The notes under the pieces are model-generated. The model was not told the DNA's origin. It searched no databases and saw only the letters and a program-made list of their open reading frames with translations. From positions 1 through 64,000 of the forward strand of contig NZ_JOBL01000099.1 of assembly GCF_000716335.1 (NCBI RefSeq): 64,000 nt of DNA. Direction: 5' to 3'. A program made the translations under genes and the position numbers. This DNA is from Streptomyces sp. NRRL S-118 (GTDB taxonomy: Bacteria; Actinomycetota; Actinomycetes; Streptomycetales; Streptomycetaceae). Below, piece by piece: positions 42,911-52,370 of this stretch (positions are counted from its first letter, which is position 1; each line of letters opens with the position of its first letter).

Positions 42911-43351
42911 ATGACCACGCACGAGTCCGGGATCCGGGCGCTTCTGGCGAGCCGCGCCGACGCCCAGCAGACCAAGGACATCGACCGGCTCATGTCGTTC
43001 TACGCCCCCGACGCCGTCTACTACGACGTCGTCCCCCCGCTGCGGTTCACGGGAACCGACGAGATCCGGCGCAACTTCCTGCGCTGGTTCGACGGATACG
43101 TCGGCCCCATCAGCCTGGAGACGCACGACCTCACCCTCGCGACCAGCGGCGACACCGCGTTCGCGCACATGCTCCACCTGGACTCGGGAGAGCGCAAGGG
43201 CGGGCTCCAGGCCGCGATATGGGTACGGGAGAGTGTCTGCCTCCAGCGGTCGGACGGAAGGTGGACGATCACGCACGAGCACGTCTCGATCCCGGTCGAC
43301 CCGGCGACCATGACGGTCTGGCTCCCGTCCGACAAGGACCAGCCCGCCTGA
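42911..43351 (+). CDS. SnoaL-like / NTF2-fold protein
   Basis: 146 residues. IRALLASRADAQQTKDIDRLMSFYAPDAVYYDVVPPLRFTGTDEIRRNFLRWFD and DLTLATSGDTAFAHMLHL are typical of the SnoaL-like (NTF2) fold, which includes small-molecule isomerases and stress proteins. AAGGAG precedes the ATG. Probably cotranscribed with wrbA. The substrate is unknown. Confidence 0.88.
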   Translation: MTTHESGIRALLASRADAQQTKDIDRLMSFYAPDAVYYDVVPPLRFTGTDEIRRNFLRWFDGYVGPISLETHDLTLATSGDTAFAHMLHLDSGERKGGLQAAIWVRESVCLQRSDGRWTITHEHVSIPVDPATMTVWLPSDKDQPA

Positions 43352-43419
43352 CCCCCGGCGGATGACACCGCCTCTCATGCCGCCGGGAGCATGACGGTGC
43401 AGCGGTATCGATCCCGGAC

Positions 43420-43431
43420 AGGACGTCCTGC
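43420..43431. promoter_or_regulatory. 12-bp palindrome upstream of the secreted AOC-like gene
   Basis: CAGGACGTCCTG is a perfect palindrome 55 bases before the ATG at 43486. It could be an operator. No regulator gene is close enough to assign. Confidence 0.3.
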
Positions 43432-43485
43432 GCGTCATGACGTCGAAGCACTCGCACGTGGAATCCACAGTGAGGGGAATTCACC

Positions 43486-44022
43486 ATGGTCACCACCGGA
43501 TCGGGATCCGCTGCCGCGCCTCGGGGGGAACGATGGAACGCACGCGGACGAGCGGTGCTCATGAGGTTCGCCGCGGCATCGCTCGCCGCGATCACCGCCG
43601 GGGTCTGGGCTGTTGACAGCGCCACTGCCGGAACTCCGGAGAAGGGGCGTGTCGAGGTTCTCGAACTCAAGGTCCGAAACGATCAGTACACGGCTGCCGA
43701 TCTCGGCCCTGCGGGGCCGAGCCTGGGTGATATGGACGTGTACTCCGGCACTGCCCTGAAGGAGGGGAACAGCGTCGGACGTGGGGGCGGGTCCTGTCAG
43801 GTCATCCATATGAAGGGCGACGACATCACGTCGCAGTGCCTCATCACGATGGAGGTCGAGCAGGGTTCTCTGACGATGCAGTCGCTGTGGACGAAAGGAA
43901 CTGCTTCTCTCGACATGGCCATCACCGGCGGTACGGGCGCTTATCGAAGCGCGCGGGGCATCGCCCGCTTCTGGGACATCGCGACGCCGAACGAGAGGGT
44001 GCGGCTCGAAATCCTGCGCTGA
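43486..44022 (+). CDS. Secreted allene-oxide-cyclase-like barrel protein
   Basis: 178 residues. A long N-terminal signal region (arginine-rich, then LMRFAAASLAAITAGVWAVDSATAG) precedes a beta-rich domain. LGDMDVYSGTALKEGNSVGRGGGSCQVIHM, SQCLITMEVEQGSLTMQSLW and the GGTGAYRSARGIARF turn match the barrel fold shared by allene oxide cyclase-like and dirigent-like proteins. The codon bias is weaker than in neighbours, with more A/T. TGAGGGG lies upstream of the ATG. The enzymatic role is unknown. Confidence 0.72.
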   Translation: MVTTGSGSAAAPRGERWNARGRAVLMRFAAASLAAITAGVWAVDSATAGTPEKGRVEVLELKVRNDQYTAADLGPAGPSLGDMDVYSGTALKEGNSVGRGGGSCQVIHMKGDDITSQCLITMEVEQGSLTMQSLWTKGTASLDMAITGGTGAYRSARGIARFWDIATPNERVRLEILR

Positions 44023-44324
44023 GAACGCGACGTCATGCCGGGCGCGAGGCGTGGCGGGCGGAGGCGTGGCGGGCGAGGACCGCCACGGCGCGCCTCGCCT
44101 CCGCCTCGCCGCGTTCGCACCGGCGGACGGCCCGGCTCGATGCCCCGCGACAACGCGGATCAAGCCGGGCCGGCCCCATCGGCCACCCGTCGGATCGCCA
44201 CGTCCCACGGACCGGTCGGGCACCGGCCGCCCGACGCACCCGACGATGCCGGACCGTCACCGGCGGACGAACGACCTGCTCGTGTGGTACTCGCCGGAGA
44301 AGCCCGGCTTCTTCCCAGGGGGTG
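44023..44324. other. Intergenic region, convergent genes
   Basis: About 300 bases between the AOC-like gene and the betaine-binding protein gene, which converge. It begins with imperfect GGCGTGGCGGGCGAG-type repeats (about 44045-44080) that can fold back on the following GCCTCGCCTCCGCCTCGCC. I see no supported gene. Confidence 0.5.
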
Positions 44325-45284
44325 TCACCGGGGCAGCCACGCCCGCCACACCCGCTCGTTGGCCTTCACCCACTTCTCGGCGGCCTCCTCCGGTGAGAGC
44401 TTCTGCTCGGCGATCATCAGCGCCACGTCGTTCTGCGCCTCGGTCGTCCAGCGGAAGTTCTTCAGGAAGGCCGCCGCCTTCCCGCCCTTCTCCGCGAAGT
44501 CGGCGTTCAGGTACTTCTGCAGTGGCGTGTGCGGATAGGCGCAGGCGACCTTCTTCGGGTCGGCGTCGCAGCCCTCCTTGTACGCGGGCAGCTTCACCTC
44601 CGTCATCGGCACCTTCTCGAACAGCCACTGCGGCTTGTACCAGTACGTCAGGAAGGGCTTCTTCTCCTTGGCGAACTGCTTGATCTGGGTGATCTGCGCC
44701 GCCTCGGAACCGGCGAAGACGACCTGGTAGTCCAGGTCGAGGTTCTTCACCAGCGCCTTGTCGTTGGTGACGTACGACGGGGAGCCGTCCAGCAGCTGCC
44801 CCTTGCTGCCGCTCTCCGCCGTGCGGAGCCGGTCGGCGTACTTGTCGAGGTTCTTCCAGTCGGTGACGTCGGGGTGCGCCTCGGCGAAGTAGGTCGGGAC
44901 GAACCAGCCGATGTGGCCCGTCACGCCGAGGTCGCCGCCGCGGGCGATCGTCTTCTTCTCCTCGACGTACCGCTGCTCCTCCTCCGGGTGCCCCCAGTCC
45001 TCCAGGAGCGCGTCCACGCGGCCCTGGCTGAGCGCGTCCCACGCGGGGACCTCGTCGATCTGGACGGTGTCGACGCGGTAGCCCAGCTCGTGTTCGAGCA
45101 GGTACCGGGCGACGGCGACGTTGGCCTGGGCGCCCACCCAGGACTGGACGGACAGGGTGACCGTCTTCGTGCCCTCGGCGGCGGCGTACGGGGACGCCTG
45201 TTCGGTCATGTCGGCCGCGCCGCAGCCGGTGAGGGTCAGCAGGGCGAGGGCCCCGGCGGCACGGACCGTCGTGCGGGTCCGCAT
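44325..45284 (-). CDS. proX: Glycine betaine/choline ABC transporter substrate-binding lipoprotein
   Basis: 319 residues. A lipoprotein signal ends in LTLTGC. VTLSVQSWVGAQANVAVARYLLEHELGYRVDTV, DALLEDWGHPEEEQRYVE and the Trp-rich IGWFVPTYF, YWYKPQWLF are OpuAC-type quaternary-amine-binding sites. GGAGA precedes the ATG. Last gene of the operon, after the permease. Confidence 0.92.
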   Translation of the reverse strand: MRTRTTVRAAGALALLTLTGCGAADMTEQASPYAAAEGTKTVTLSVQSWVGAQANVAVARYLLEHELGYRVDTVQIDEVPAWDALSQGRVDALLEDWGHPEEEQRYVEEKKTIARGGDLGVTGHIGWFVPTYFAEAHPDVTDWKNLDKYADRLRTAESGSKGQLLDGSPSYVTNDKALVKNLDLDYQVVFAGSEAAQITQIKQFAKEKKPFLTYWYKPQWLFEKVPMTEVKLPAYKEGCDADPKKVACAYPHTPLQKYLNADFAEKGGKAAAFLKNFRWTTEAQNDVALMIAEQKLSPEEAAEKWVKANERVWRAWLPR

Positions 45285-45285
45285 G

Positions 45286-47187
45286 TCAGGTCTCCTTCCT
45301 GGTCGGCTGCGTCACCCGGTCGAGCATCAGGCCCAGGCAGACGATCGCGGCGCCCGCGACGAGTCCGGTGGCCAGGTCGCCCTGCGCGAGGCCGAAGACC
45401 ACGTCGTACCCGAGCGCACCACCGCCCACCAGGCCGCCGATGATGACGACGGCGAGGACGAGGACGACCGCCTGGTTCACCGCGAGCAGCAGCGCCGGGC
45501 GGGCGAGCGGCAGCTGGACCTGCCGCAGCTGCTGCCAGCCCGAGGCCCCGAGGGAGCGCGCCGACTCCAGCGCCACCGGGTCGACGCCCCGCAGGCCCTG
45601 GGTCGTGATGCGGACGACGGCGGGCAGCGCGTACACCACGGCGGCGGCGACCGCCGGGGCGCGGCCCACGCCGAACAGCGCCACCACGGGGATCAGGTAG
45701 ACGAACTGCGGCATGGTCTGGAAGACGTCCAGGACGGGCCGCAGCACCCGCTCCACCCGGGTGCTGCGGGCCGCCGCGATCGCGATGGCGAAGCCGAGCA
45801 CCAGCGTGACCGCGACGGCGGCCAGCACCTGCGACAGGGTGTCGAGGGAGGCGTCCCACACGCCGAGGACACCGATGGCGGCCATCGCGGCGACGGCGGT
45901 CAGCGCCGTGCGCACCGTGCCGACCAGCAGCGCCAGGGCGCCGACGAGCAGCAGCAGCGCCCACCAGGGGAGGGCCTGGAGCCCGGCCCGTACGGGGTCG
46001 AGCACCCAGCCGGTGAAGTGCGCCGCCCAGTCGGCGGTGCCGCCGACGACGGGCACGCCCGAGTAGAGGTGGGCGGTCATCCAGTCGACGGCCCGGTTGA
46101 CCGGCTCGGCGATGCCGATGTGCCACGCCTCGGGCCAGCTGAGCCCGCCGCTCAGGCGGCCGGTCACGGCGGCGGCGACCACGGCGGCCGCCCAGGCGAA
46201 CCGGCCGCGGGCCGATCCGGTGCGCGACCGGGCGCCCGTCGCCGTGCGGTCCAGGACGATCGCGAGGAGCACGATCGGGATGCCGGCGGCCAGCGCCGCA
46301 CCCACGTCGACCGAGGCGAGCGCCTGGTAGACGCGGTCACCGAGGCCGCCCGCGCCGATGACGGAGGCGATGACGGCCATCGACAGCGCCATCATGATCG
46401 ACTGGTTGACACCGAGGAGGAGTTCCTTGCGGGCCAGCGGGATGCGGGCGGTCAGCAGCCGCTGCCGTCCGGTGGCACCGAGTGAGGCCGATGCCTCGAG
46501 CACACCGGGGTCCGCGCCGCGCAGGCCGAGCGCGGTGAGGCGGGCCATGGGCGGAGCGGCGTACACGACCGTGGCCAGGACCGCCGCGGGCACGCCGATG
46601 CCGAAGACCAGCACCACGGGCAGCAGATACGCGAAGGCGGGCAGCACCTGCATGGTGTCGAGCACCGGCCGCAGCGCCCGGTACGTGCGGTCGGAGAGCC
46701 CGGCCGCCAGGCCGAGCAGCGCGCCCAGGGCGACGGAGGCGGCGACCGCGACGACCATGAGGGCGAGGGTCTGCATGGTGGGGACCCACATGCCGAGCAG
46801 TCCGCACACGGCGAACGCGGCGACGGCGGTCAGCCCGAGGCGCCGTCCCGCGACGCGCCAGGCGAGGATGCCGGCGGCGGCGGTGACGCCGGCCCATCCG
46901 GCGGCGAGCAGCACCAGGTAGACGCCGCGCACCGAGAGCACGACGGCGTTGCTGATGTGCCCGAAGAAGTAGAGGAACAGCGGGTGGCTGTCGCGGTTGT
47001 CGATGATCCAGTCGCTGGCCGAGCCGAGCGGACCGGACAGGTCGGCGGAGAGGGCGGCGGGCCAGCTGCCGCCCCCGGCGAGGAGCAGGCCGGCGGGAAC
47101 GAGGACGAGGAGGGCGCCCAGCGGCCAGTACCGGCGGGCGGCGGCGGGCAGCCGGGGCTGCACGGGAGCGGTGACGGCTGCGGTCAT
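45286..47187 (-). CDS. Fused double permease of the glycine betaine ABC transporter
   Basis: 633 residues, twice the usual permease length. Two OpuAB-type permease domains are joined head to tail. The first EAA-like loop is [24 protein letters not shown], the second is [24 protein letters not shown]. Each half ends with the typical [15 protein letters not shown] or [13 protein letters not shown] motif. The ATG at 47187 overlaps the ATPase stop (ATGA), and the stop lies 1 base before the binding-protein start codon. Both halves of the channel thus come from one chain. Confidence 0.92.
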   Translation of the reverse strand: MTAAVTAPVQPRLPAAARRYWPLGALLVLVPAGLLLAGGGSWPAALSADLSGPLGSASDWIIDNRDSHPLFLYFFGHISNAVVLSVRGVYLVLLAAGWAGVTAAAGILAWRVAGRRLGLTAVAAFAVCGLLGMWVPTMQTLALMVVAVAASVALGALLGLAAGLSDRTYRALRPVLDTMQVLPAFAYLLPVVLVFGIGVPAAVLATVVYAAPPMARLTALGLRGADPGVLEASASLGATGRQRLLTARIPLARKELLLGVNQSIMMALSMAVIASVIGAGGLGDRVYQALASVDVGAALAAGIPIVLLAIVLDRTATGARSRTGSARGRFAWAAAVVAAAVTGRLSGGLSWPEAWHIGIAEPVNRAVDWMTAHLYSGVPVVGGTADWAAHFTGWVLDPVRAGLQALPWWALLLLVGALALLVGTVRTALTAVAAMAAIGVLGVWDASLDTLSQVLAAVAVTLVLGFAIAIAAARSTRVERVLRPVLDVFQTMPQFVYLIPVVALFGVGRAPAVAAAVVYALPAVVRITTQGLRGVDPVALESARSLGASGWQQLRQVQLPLARPALLLAVNQAVVLVLAVVIIGGLVGGGALGYDVVFGLAQGDLATGLVAGAAIVCLGLMLDRVTQPTRKET

Positions 47188-48281
47188 GCCGCCGCCTTCC
47201 CCGCGGCCGCGGTCTTTCCCGCGGCGGCCGCCTCCCCCGTGGGCGGCCGCACGCCGGCCACGACCGCCAGCAGGTCCTTGTGGTCCACGACGCCGACCCA
47301 GCGGCCGCCGTCGACGACGCGTACGGGCCCGCCGGTGCGGGCGACGGCCTCGATGGCCTCGGAGACGGTGGCGCCGGGGGCGACGGCCGGGCCGGAGTCG
47401 TCGACGCCGTCGCAGGGCGGCCGCATGGCGCTGCGGACCGTCATCACCTGCTCGCGCGGCACGTCGCGGACGAAGTCGCGGACGTAGTCGTCGGCGGGGG
47501 CGCCGACGATCTCCTCGGGGGTGCCGAGCTGCACGATCCGTCCGTCGCGCATGAGGGCGATGCGGTCGCCGAGGCGCAGCGCCTCGGTGAGGTCGTGGGT
47601 GATGAAGACCATCGTGCGTCCCTCCTCGCGGTGGAGGCGGACGACCTCTTCCTGCATGTCGCGCCGGATGAGCGGGTCGAGCGCGCTGAACGGCTCGTCG
47701 AACAGCAGCACTTCGGGGTCGACGGCGAGCGCCCGGGCGAGGCCCACGCGCTGCTGCTGGCCGCCGGAGAGCTGACCGGGGGTCCGGGCCTCCATGCCGT
47801 CGAGGCCGACCTTGGCGACCATCTCGGCGGCCCGGGCGCGGCGTTCGGTGCGGGGCACTCCCTGGATCTCCAGGCCGTACGCGACGTTGTCGAGGACCGA
47901 GCGGTGCGGCAGCAGTCCGAAGTGCTGGAAGACCATGGCGGCGCGGTGGCGGCGCAGGGCGCGCAGCCGGGTCTTGTCCATGGACAGGACGTCCTCGCCG
48001 TCGATGGCGACGGTGCCGGAGGTGGGCTCGATGAGCCGGGTCAGGCAGCGCACCAGGGTGGACTTGCCGGAGCCGGACAGGCCCATGACGACGAAGACCT
48101 CGCCCTTGCGCACGTCGAACGAGACGTCGCGGACGGCGGCCGTGCACCCGGTGCGCTCGCGCAGTTCGGCGGCGGGCAGCCCGGCCAGTTCGGGGGAGCC
48201 GGGCACGCGGCCGGCCTTGGGGCCGAAGACCTTCCACAGGCCCTTGACGGAGAAGACGGGTGTGGCGGGGGCGGTACTCAT
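47184..48281 (-). CDS. proV: Glycine betaine ABC transporter ATPase with C-terminal CBS domains
   Basis: 365 residues. Walker [18 protein letters not shown], signature [16 protein letters not shown], Walker [13 protein letters not shown], then [22 protein letters not shown]. The C-terminal part ([36 protein letters not shown]) is a CBS region, typical of osmosensing OpuA-type ATPases. It overlaps both its neighbours by 4 bases, so the whole operon is translationally coupled. Confidence 0.94.
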   Translation of the reverse strand: MSTAPATPVFSVKGLWKVFGPKAGRVPGSPELAGLPAAELRERTGCTAAVRDVSFDVRKGEVFVVMGLSGSGKSTLVRCLTRLIEPTSGTVAIDGEDVLSMDKTRLRALRRHRAAMVFQHFGLLPHRSVLDNVAYGLEIQGVPRTERRARAAEMVAKVGLDGMEARTPGQLSGGQQQRVGLARALAVDPEVLLFDEPFSALDPLIRRDMQEEVVRLHREEGRTMVFITHDLTEALRLGDRIALMRDGRIVQLGTPEEIVGAPADDYVRDFVRDVPREQVMTVRSAMRPPCDGVDDSGPAVAPGATVSEAIEAVARTGGPVRVVDGGRWVGVVDHKDLLAVVAGVRPPTGEAAAAGKTAAAGKAAA

Positions 48282-49807
48282 CGGGCGTCACCTCGCAGCA
48301 GGTCGGCGGCCTTCTCCCCGACCATCAGCACGCCGATCATCGGGTTCACGGCCGGGATGGTGGGGAAGACGGACGCGTCGGCGATCCGGATGCCGTCCAT
48401 TCCCCGGACCTTCAGGTCGGGGGTGACGACGGCGAGTTCGTCGTCCGGGGCGCCGATGCGGCAGGTCCCGGCCGGGTGGTAGACGGTGTGGGCGGCCTTG
48501 CGGGCGTACTCGCTCAGCTCCTCGTCGCCGGTGACCTCGGGCCCTGGGCACACCTCGCGCTTGAGCCAGCTCGCCAGCGGCTCGGTCCTCGCGATCTCGC
48601 GGGCGATGCGGATGCCGTCGACGAGCGTCCGGCCGTCGTAGTCGTCCTCGTCCGTGAAGTAGCGGAAGTCGAGGGCGGGCTTGACCCCGGGGTCGGCGCT
48701 GGTCAGGTAGAGGCGGCCGCGGCTGCGCGGCTTGGGGATGTTCGGCGTCATGGACACGCCGTGCGCGGGGCGCTCGTAGCCCAGCCGCTCGGGGTTGTCG
48801 GTGAACGGGACCTGGTAGAAGTGGAACATCAGGTCGGGGCCCGGCGACTGCGGGTCGCGGCGGACGAAGAGCCCGGCGTCGCTGTCCATCGCGGAGTTCT
48901 CGGGGATCGGCCCGTGCGTCTCCCAGACGATGACGGACTCGGGGTGGTCGAGCAGGTTCTCGCCGACGCCCGGCAGATCGTGCGCGACGGGGATGCCCAG
49001 CTCCTCGAGGTCCCGGCGGGGACCGATGCCGGAGTGCAGCAGCAGCCGGGGCGTGTCCACGGCGCCCGCGCAGACGACGACTTCGCGGCGGGCGGTGACG
49101 AGCCGCTCCTCGCCGTCCTTGGTGCGGACGTGGACGCCGCGCGCCGTGGTGCCCTCCAGCTCCAGCCGGTACGCCCAGGTCTCCAGCATCAGGTGGAGGT
49201 TGGGGCGCCGGTCCATGACCGGGTGGAGGTAGGCGACGGAGGCGGACGAGCGCTTGTTGTCCTCGGGGTGGTAGGCGAGGTCGAAGAAGCCGGCGCCCTC
49301 GTGGAACGGCTTCTTGTTGAAGCCCTCGACGCGCGGGACGCCGAGCGCAGCCAGGGCGGCGTCGACGAAGTCGCGGGCGATGGCGTTCCGGTCCTTCTCG
49401 TCGACCGGCACGATGTTGTTGAGGAGCTTGTCGTAGTACGGGTCCATGGCGGCCGCGTTCCAGCCCACGGCCCCGCGCTCCTCCCACTCGTCCCAGTCGG
49501 ACGGCAGCGGCTTGAAGGAGATCAGGGTGTTGTGCGACGAGCAGCCGCCGAGGACCCGGGCGCGGCTGTGCCGGATGTGGGAGTTGCCGCGCGGCTGCTC
49601 GGTGGTGGGGTAGTCGTAGTCGAGGTCGCCGCCGAGCAGGCCCATCCAGCGGCGCAGGGTCAGCACGTCGGGGCGGTCGAGGTCGCTGGGGCCGCCCTCG
49701 ATGACGGCGACGGTGACGTCCGGGTCGGCGGTGAGGCGGTGGGCGATGACGGAACCGGCGGTTCCGCCACCGATGACGACGTAGTCGTAGACGGTGTTCT
49801 CGCTCAT
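48278..49807 (-). CDS. betA: Choline dehydrogenase, GMC oxidoreductase family
   Basis: 509 residues. FAD motif [22 protein letters not shown] signatures [14 protein letters not shown] and [15 protein letters not shown], and the C-terminal [13 protein letters not shown] with the catalytic His. Oxidises choline to betaine aldehyde for osmoprotection. Its stop overlaps the ATPase start, and the betaine aldehyde dehydrogenase gene lies just upstream. Confidence 0.92.
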   Translation of the reverse strand: MSENTVYDYVVIGGGTAGSVIAHRLTADPDVTVAVIEGGPSDLDRPDVLTLRRWMGLLGGDLDYDYPTTEQPRGNSHIRHSRARVLGGCSSHNTLISFKPLPSDWDEWEERGAVGWNAAAMDPYYDKLLNNIVPVDEKDRNAIARDFVDAALAALGVPRVEGFNKKPFHEGAGFFDLAYHPEDNKRSSASVAYLHPVMDRRPNLHLMLETWAYRLELEGTTARGVHVRTKDGEERLVTARREVVVCAGAVDTPRLLLHSGIGPRRDLEELGIPVAHDLPGVGENLLDHPESVIVWETHGPIPENSAMDSDAGLFVRRDPQSPGPDLMFHFYQVPFTDNPERLGYERPAHGVSMTPNIPKPRSRGRLYLTSADPGVKPALDFRYFTDEDDYDGRTLVDGIRIAREIARTEPLASWLKREVCPGPEVTGDEELSEYARKAAHTVYHPAGTCRIGAPDDELAVVTPDLKVRGMDGIRIADASVFPTIPAVNPMIGVLMVGEKAADLLRGDAR

Positions 49808-49829
49808 GGTGTGTTTCCCCTGGTCCTTC

Positions 49830-51320
49830 TCAGCCCGCGAACCAGCGCACGGGACGCGGGGCCAGGTTCTGGTAGACGTGCTTGGTCTCGCGGTACTCGG
49901 CGAGCCCGGAGGGGCCCAGTTCGCGGCCGATGCCGCTCTTGCCGAAGCCGCCCCACTCCGCCTGCGGCAGGTAGGGGTGGAAGTCGTTGATCCAGACGGT
50001 GCCGTGGCGCAGCCGGCCCGCGACGCGCCGCGCCCGTCCGGGGTCGGCGGTCCAGACGCCGCCGGCCAGGCCGTACTCGGTGTCGTTGGCGAGGGCGACG
50101 GCCTCGTCCTCGGTGCGGAACGTCTCGACGGTGAGGACCGGTCCGAAGACCTCTTCGCGGACGACGCGCATGGCGCGGTGGCAGTGGTCCAGGACGGTCG
50201 GGCGGTAGAAGTAGCCGGGGCCGTCGGGGCGTTCGCCGCCGGCGCGCAGGACCGCGCCTTCGGCGAGGGCGGAGGCGACGTACTCCTCGGTGCGGGCGAG
50301 CTGCTGCGCGGAGACGAGGGGGCCGCACTCGATGCCGTCGTCGGTGCCGCGGCCGATGCGGATCCGCTCGGCGCGGCGGGCCAGTTCGGCGACGAAGCGC
50401 TCGCGCACCGGCTCCTCGACGATGAGGCGGGAGCCGGCCGAGCAGACCTGGCCGCTGTGGATGAACGCGGCGTTGAGCGCCTGGTCGACGGCGGTGTCGA
50501 AGCCCTCGTCGGTCGCGCAGGCGTCGGCGAAGACGACGTTGGGGTTCTTGCCGCCCAGTTCCAGGGCGACCTTCTTGACGGTGTCGGCGGCGGCGCGCAT
50601 CACCTTCGTGCCGCTGACCAGTCCGCCGGTGAAGGAGACGAGGTCGACGTCCGCGTGCTCGGCCAGCCGGGCGCCGACGGGGTCGCCGGGGCCGGTGACG
50701 AGGTTGGCCACGCCGGGGGGCAGGCCCGCCTCGGTGAGCAGCTCGATGAGCACGACCGTGGTGAGCGGGGTGATCTCGCTCGGTTTGAGCACGAAGGTGT
50801 TGCCCGCCGCCAGCGCGGGGGCCACCTTCCAACTGGCCTGGAGCAGGGGGTAGTTCCACGGCGTGATGAGGGCGCAGACCCCGACGGGTTCGTGCACGAC
50901 GACGCTGTGCACGTCGGGCGAGCCCGCGTCGACCACCCGGCCGCCGCCCTCGCCCACGACGAGGTCGGCGAAGTAGCGGAAGGCGTCGGTCACGCAGTCG
51001 ACGTCGACGCGGCCCTCCTCGAGGGTCTTCCCGGCGTCGCGGCTCTCCAGCAGGCCGATCTTCTCGCGGTCGCGCTGGAGCAGGGCGGCGACGCGGCGCA
51101 GCAGCGCGGCCCGTTCGGCGACGGGGGTGCGCGGCCAGGCGCCCTGCCCCCCGTCGAAGGCTGCGCGGGCGGCGGCGACGGCGGCGTCCGCGTCCTCGGC
51201 ACCGCCCTCCGCCACGACCGCGAGGGTCGTGGCGTCGACGGGGTCGAGGATGTCTCGCGTGGCCCCGGAGACGGCGCTGCGCCACTCTCCGCCCACGTGG
51301 ATGGTCTGTTGTTCCGCCAC
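49830..51320 (-). CDS. betB: Betaine aldehyde dehydrogenase
   Basis: About 496 residues from the GTG at 51320 (VAEQQTIHVGGEWR). The NAD-linked aldehyde dehydrogenase motifs are VCALITPWNYPLLQASWKVAPALAAGNTFVLKPSE, VALELGGKNPNVVFADA (catalytic Glu) and IHSGQVCSAGSRLIVEE (catalytic Cys), followed by REEVFGPVLTVETF. An open upstream ATG at 51437 would add a non-homologous leader. It is the first gene of the betaine operon. Confidence 0.92.
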   Translation of the reverse strand: MAEQQTIHVGGEWRSAVSGATRDILDPVDATTLAVVAEGGAEDADAAVAAARAAFDGGQGAWPRTPVAERAALLRRVAALLQRDREKIGLLESRDAGKTLEEGRVDVDCVTDAFRYFADLVVGEGGGRVVDAGSPDVHSVVVHEPVGVCALITPWNYPLLQASWKVAPALAAGNTFVLKPSEITPLTTVVLIELLTEAGLPPGVANLVTGPGDPVGARLAEHADVDLVSFTGGLVSGTKVMRAAADTVKKVALELGGKNPNVVFADACATDEGFDTAVDQALNAAFIHSGQVCSAGSRLIVEEPVRERFVAELARRAERIRIGRGTDDGIECGPLVSAQQLARTEEYVASALAEGAVLRAGGERPDGPGYFYRPTVLDHCHRAMRVVREEVFGPVLTVETFRTEDEAVALANDTEYGLAGGVWTADPGRARRVAGRLRHGTVWINDFHPYLPQAEWGGFGKSGIGRELGPSGLAEYRETKHVYQNLAPRPVRWFAG

Positions 51321-51434
51321 GGTCGCGTTCTGCCTTCCGTTCGCGTGTCTGATCCGGTCGTTCGTCACCGAGGTGGTCGGCGACCGGGGACCCTGCCCTG
51401 GCGGGCGGAAAGCATGCGCGAAAGTGTGTTTGCT

Positions 51435-51459
51435 CACTCCGCACCGGGGTAGCGGAGTG
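51435..51459. terminator. Short hairpin between the betaine operon and the XRE-linked membrane gene
   Basis: CACTCCGC (51435-51442) and GCGGAGTG (51452-51459) form an 8-bp perfect stem. It lies 27 bases after the stop of the membrane-protein gene, so it may end that transcript or act as an operator for the betaine operon. Confidence 0.45.
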
Positions 51460-51485
51460 CTCGCACTGCGTCAGCGCCGGCGGCG

Positions 51486-52013
51486 TCAGCCGGCGTGGGC
51501 GACCTCGTCGGGGGCGTCGTCCTGGACCCGGAGACAGGCCACCCATGCCGGCAGCATCCAGTGCGCGACCAGCAGCGCGAACAGGGCCGGGAACAGCAAC
51601 GCGCCGTCGAAGCGGACGCCGCCGAGCCAGGCGGCGAGCCCCGTCCCGGCCGCGCCGGCGAACAGCGCCCCGAGGCTGATCCGGTGGGCGATGGCCCGGA
51701 CCCGGTCGCGCTCGTGGAGCTGGCGCTCGTCCAGCATCCGGTCGCGCAGCTCCAGCAGCCCGCGGGTGGCACCGTTGATGACCCCCATGGCGACGCACCA
51801 GGGCAGGACCAGCGCCAGCAGGGCGAACGGCATCCACAGCGGGCCGAGGTGGACGCTGCCGAGCCAGAGCGCCACCGAGGCGGCGGTGAGCGCGATGTGC
51901 GCGGCCACCCAGGCGCGGCGGCGGGCGGCGGTGCGGCTCAGGGCCTGCATCTCGCGCCGGTTCATGATCGCGTACATCCGCCGGTCGTGGCGCGTCGCGG
52001 TGGTGGTGGTCAC
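51486..52013 (-). CDS. Membrane protein paired with an XRE regulator
   Basis: 175 residues with four spans (VAAHIALTAASVALWLGSVHLG, WMPFALLALVLPWCVAMGVING, ISLGALFAGAAGTGLAAWLGG, FPALFALLVAHWMLPAWVA) separated by a cytoplasmic segment with RDRMLDERQLHERDRVRAIAHRIS. Its ATG overlaps the XRE stop by 4 bases. This XRE plus multi-span protein arrangement is common in Gram-positives; the role is unknown. Confidence 0.82.
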   Translation of the reverse strand: MTTTTATRHDRRMYAIMNRREMQALSRTAARRRAWVAAHIALTAASVALWLGSVHLGPLWMPFALLALVLPWCVAMGVINGATRGLLELRDRMLDERQLHERDRVRAIAHRISLGALFAGAAGTGLAAWLGGVRFDGALLFPALFALLVAHWMLPAWVACLRVQDDAPDEVAHAG

Positions 52014-52264
52014 TGCTTCCTCCCGTTGTCCCCGTACATCTCCGTGGTGAGCGGCCGGAACGGCTCCAGTGAGAACAGCGCCTCCACCGGCAGCCCGAAG
52101 TAACGGGCCGCTTTCAACGCCAGGTCGAGGCTGGGGTTGTACTGCCCCCGCTCGATGTAGCCGATGGTCTGGTAGTGGACACCCAGGGCGTCGGCGAGTG
52201 CCTGACGCGACACCTTTCGTTCCGCCCTCACCACGGCCAGCCTGTTGTGTACCTGCTCGCTCAT
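52010..52264 (-). CDS. Small XRE-family helix-turn-helix regulator
   Basis: 84 residues: NRLAVVRAERKVSRQALADALGVHYQTIGYIERGQYNPSLDLALKAARYFGLPVEALFSLEPF is a Cro/C1-type helix-turn-helix of the short YgzD-like type. The A/T-rich stretch around 52262-52290 just upstream of the ATG is the likely promoter. Coupled to the membrane-protein gene. Confidence 0.9.
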   Translation of the reverse strand: MSEQVHNRLAVVRAERKVSRQALADALGVHYQTIGYIERGQYNPSLDLALKAARYFGLPVEALFSLEPFRPLTTEMYGDNGRKQ

Positions 52265-52370
52265 GTATAAGAAGTACTACATCTCATAGTGCTTTCGCAA
52301 TGATCCGAATGGATGACCGGTGCGGGCTTCGTTCCCCGCCGGGGCCTGCGGGCCGACCTAGGGTGCGAGC

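Noticed and set aside
43391..43440. CATGACG / CGTCATG inverted repeat around the 43420 palindrome
   Set aside because: The two symmetry centres do not coincide, so it is probably chance.
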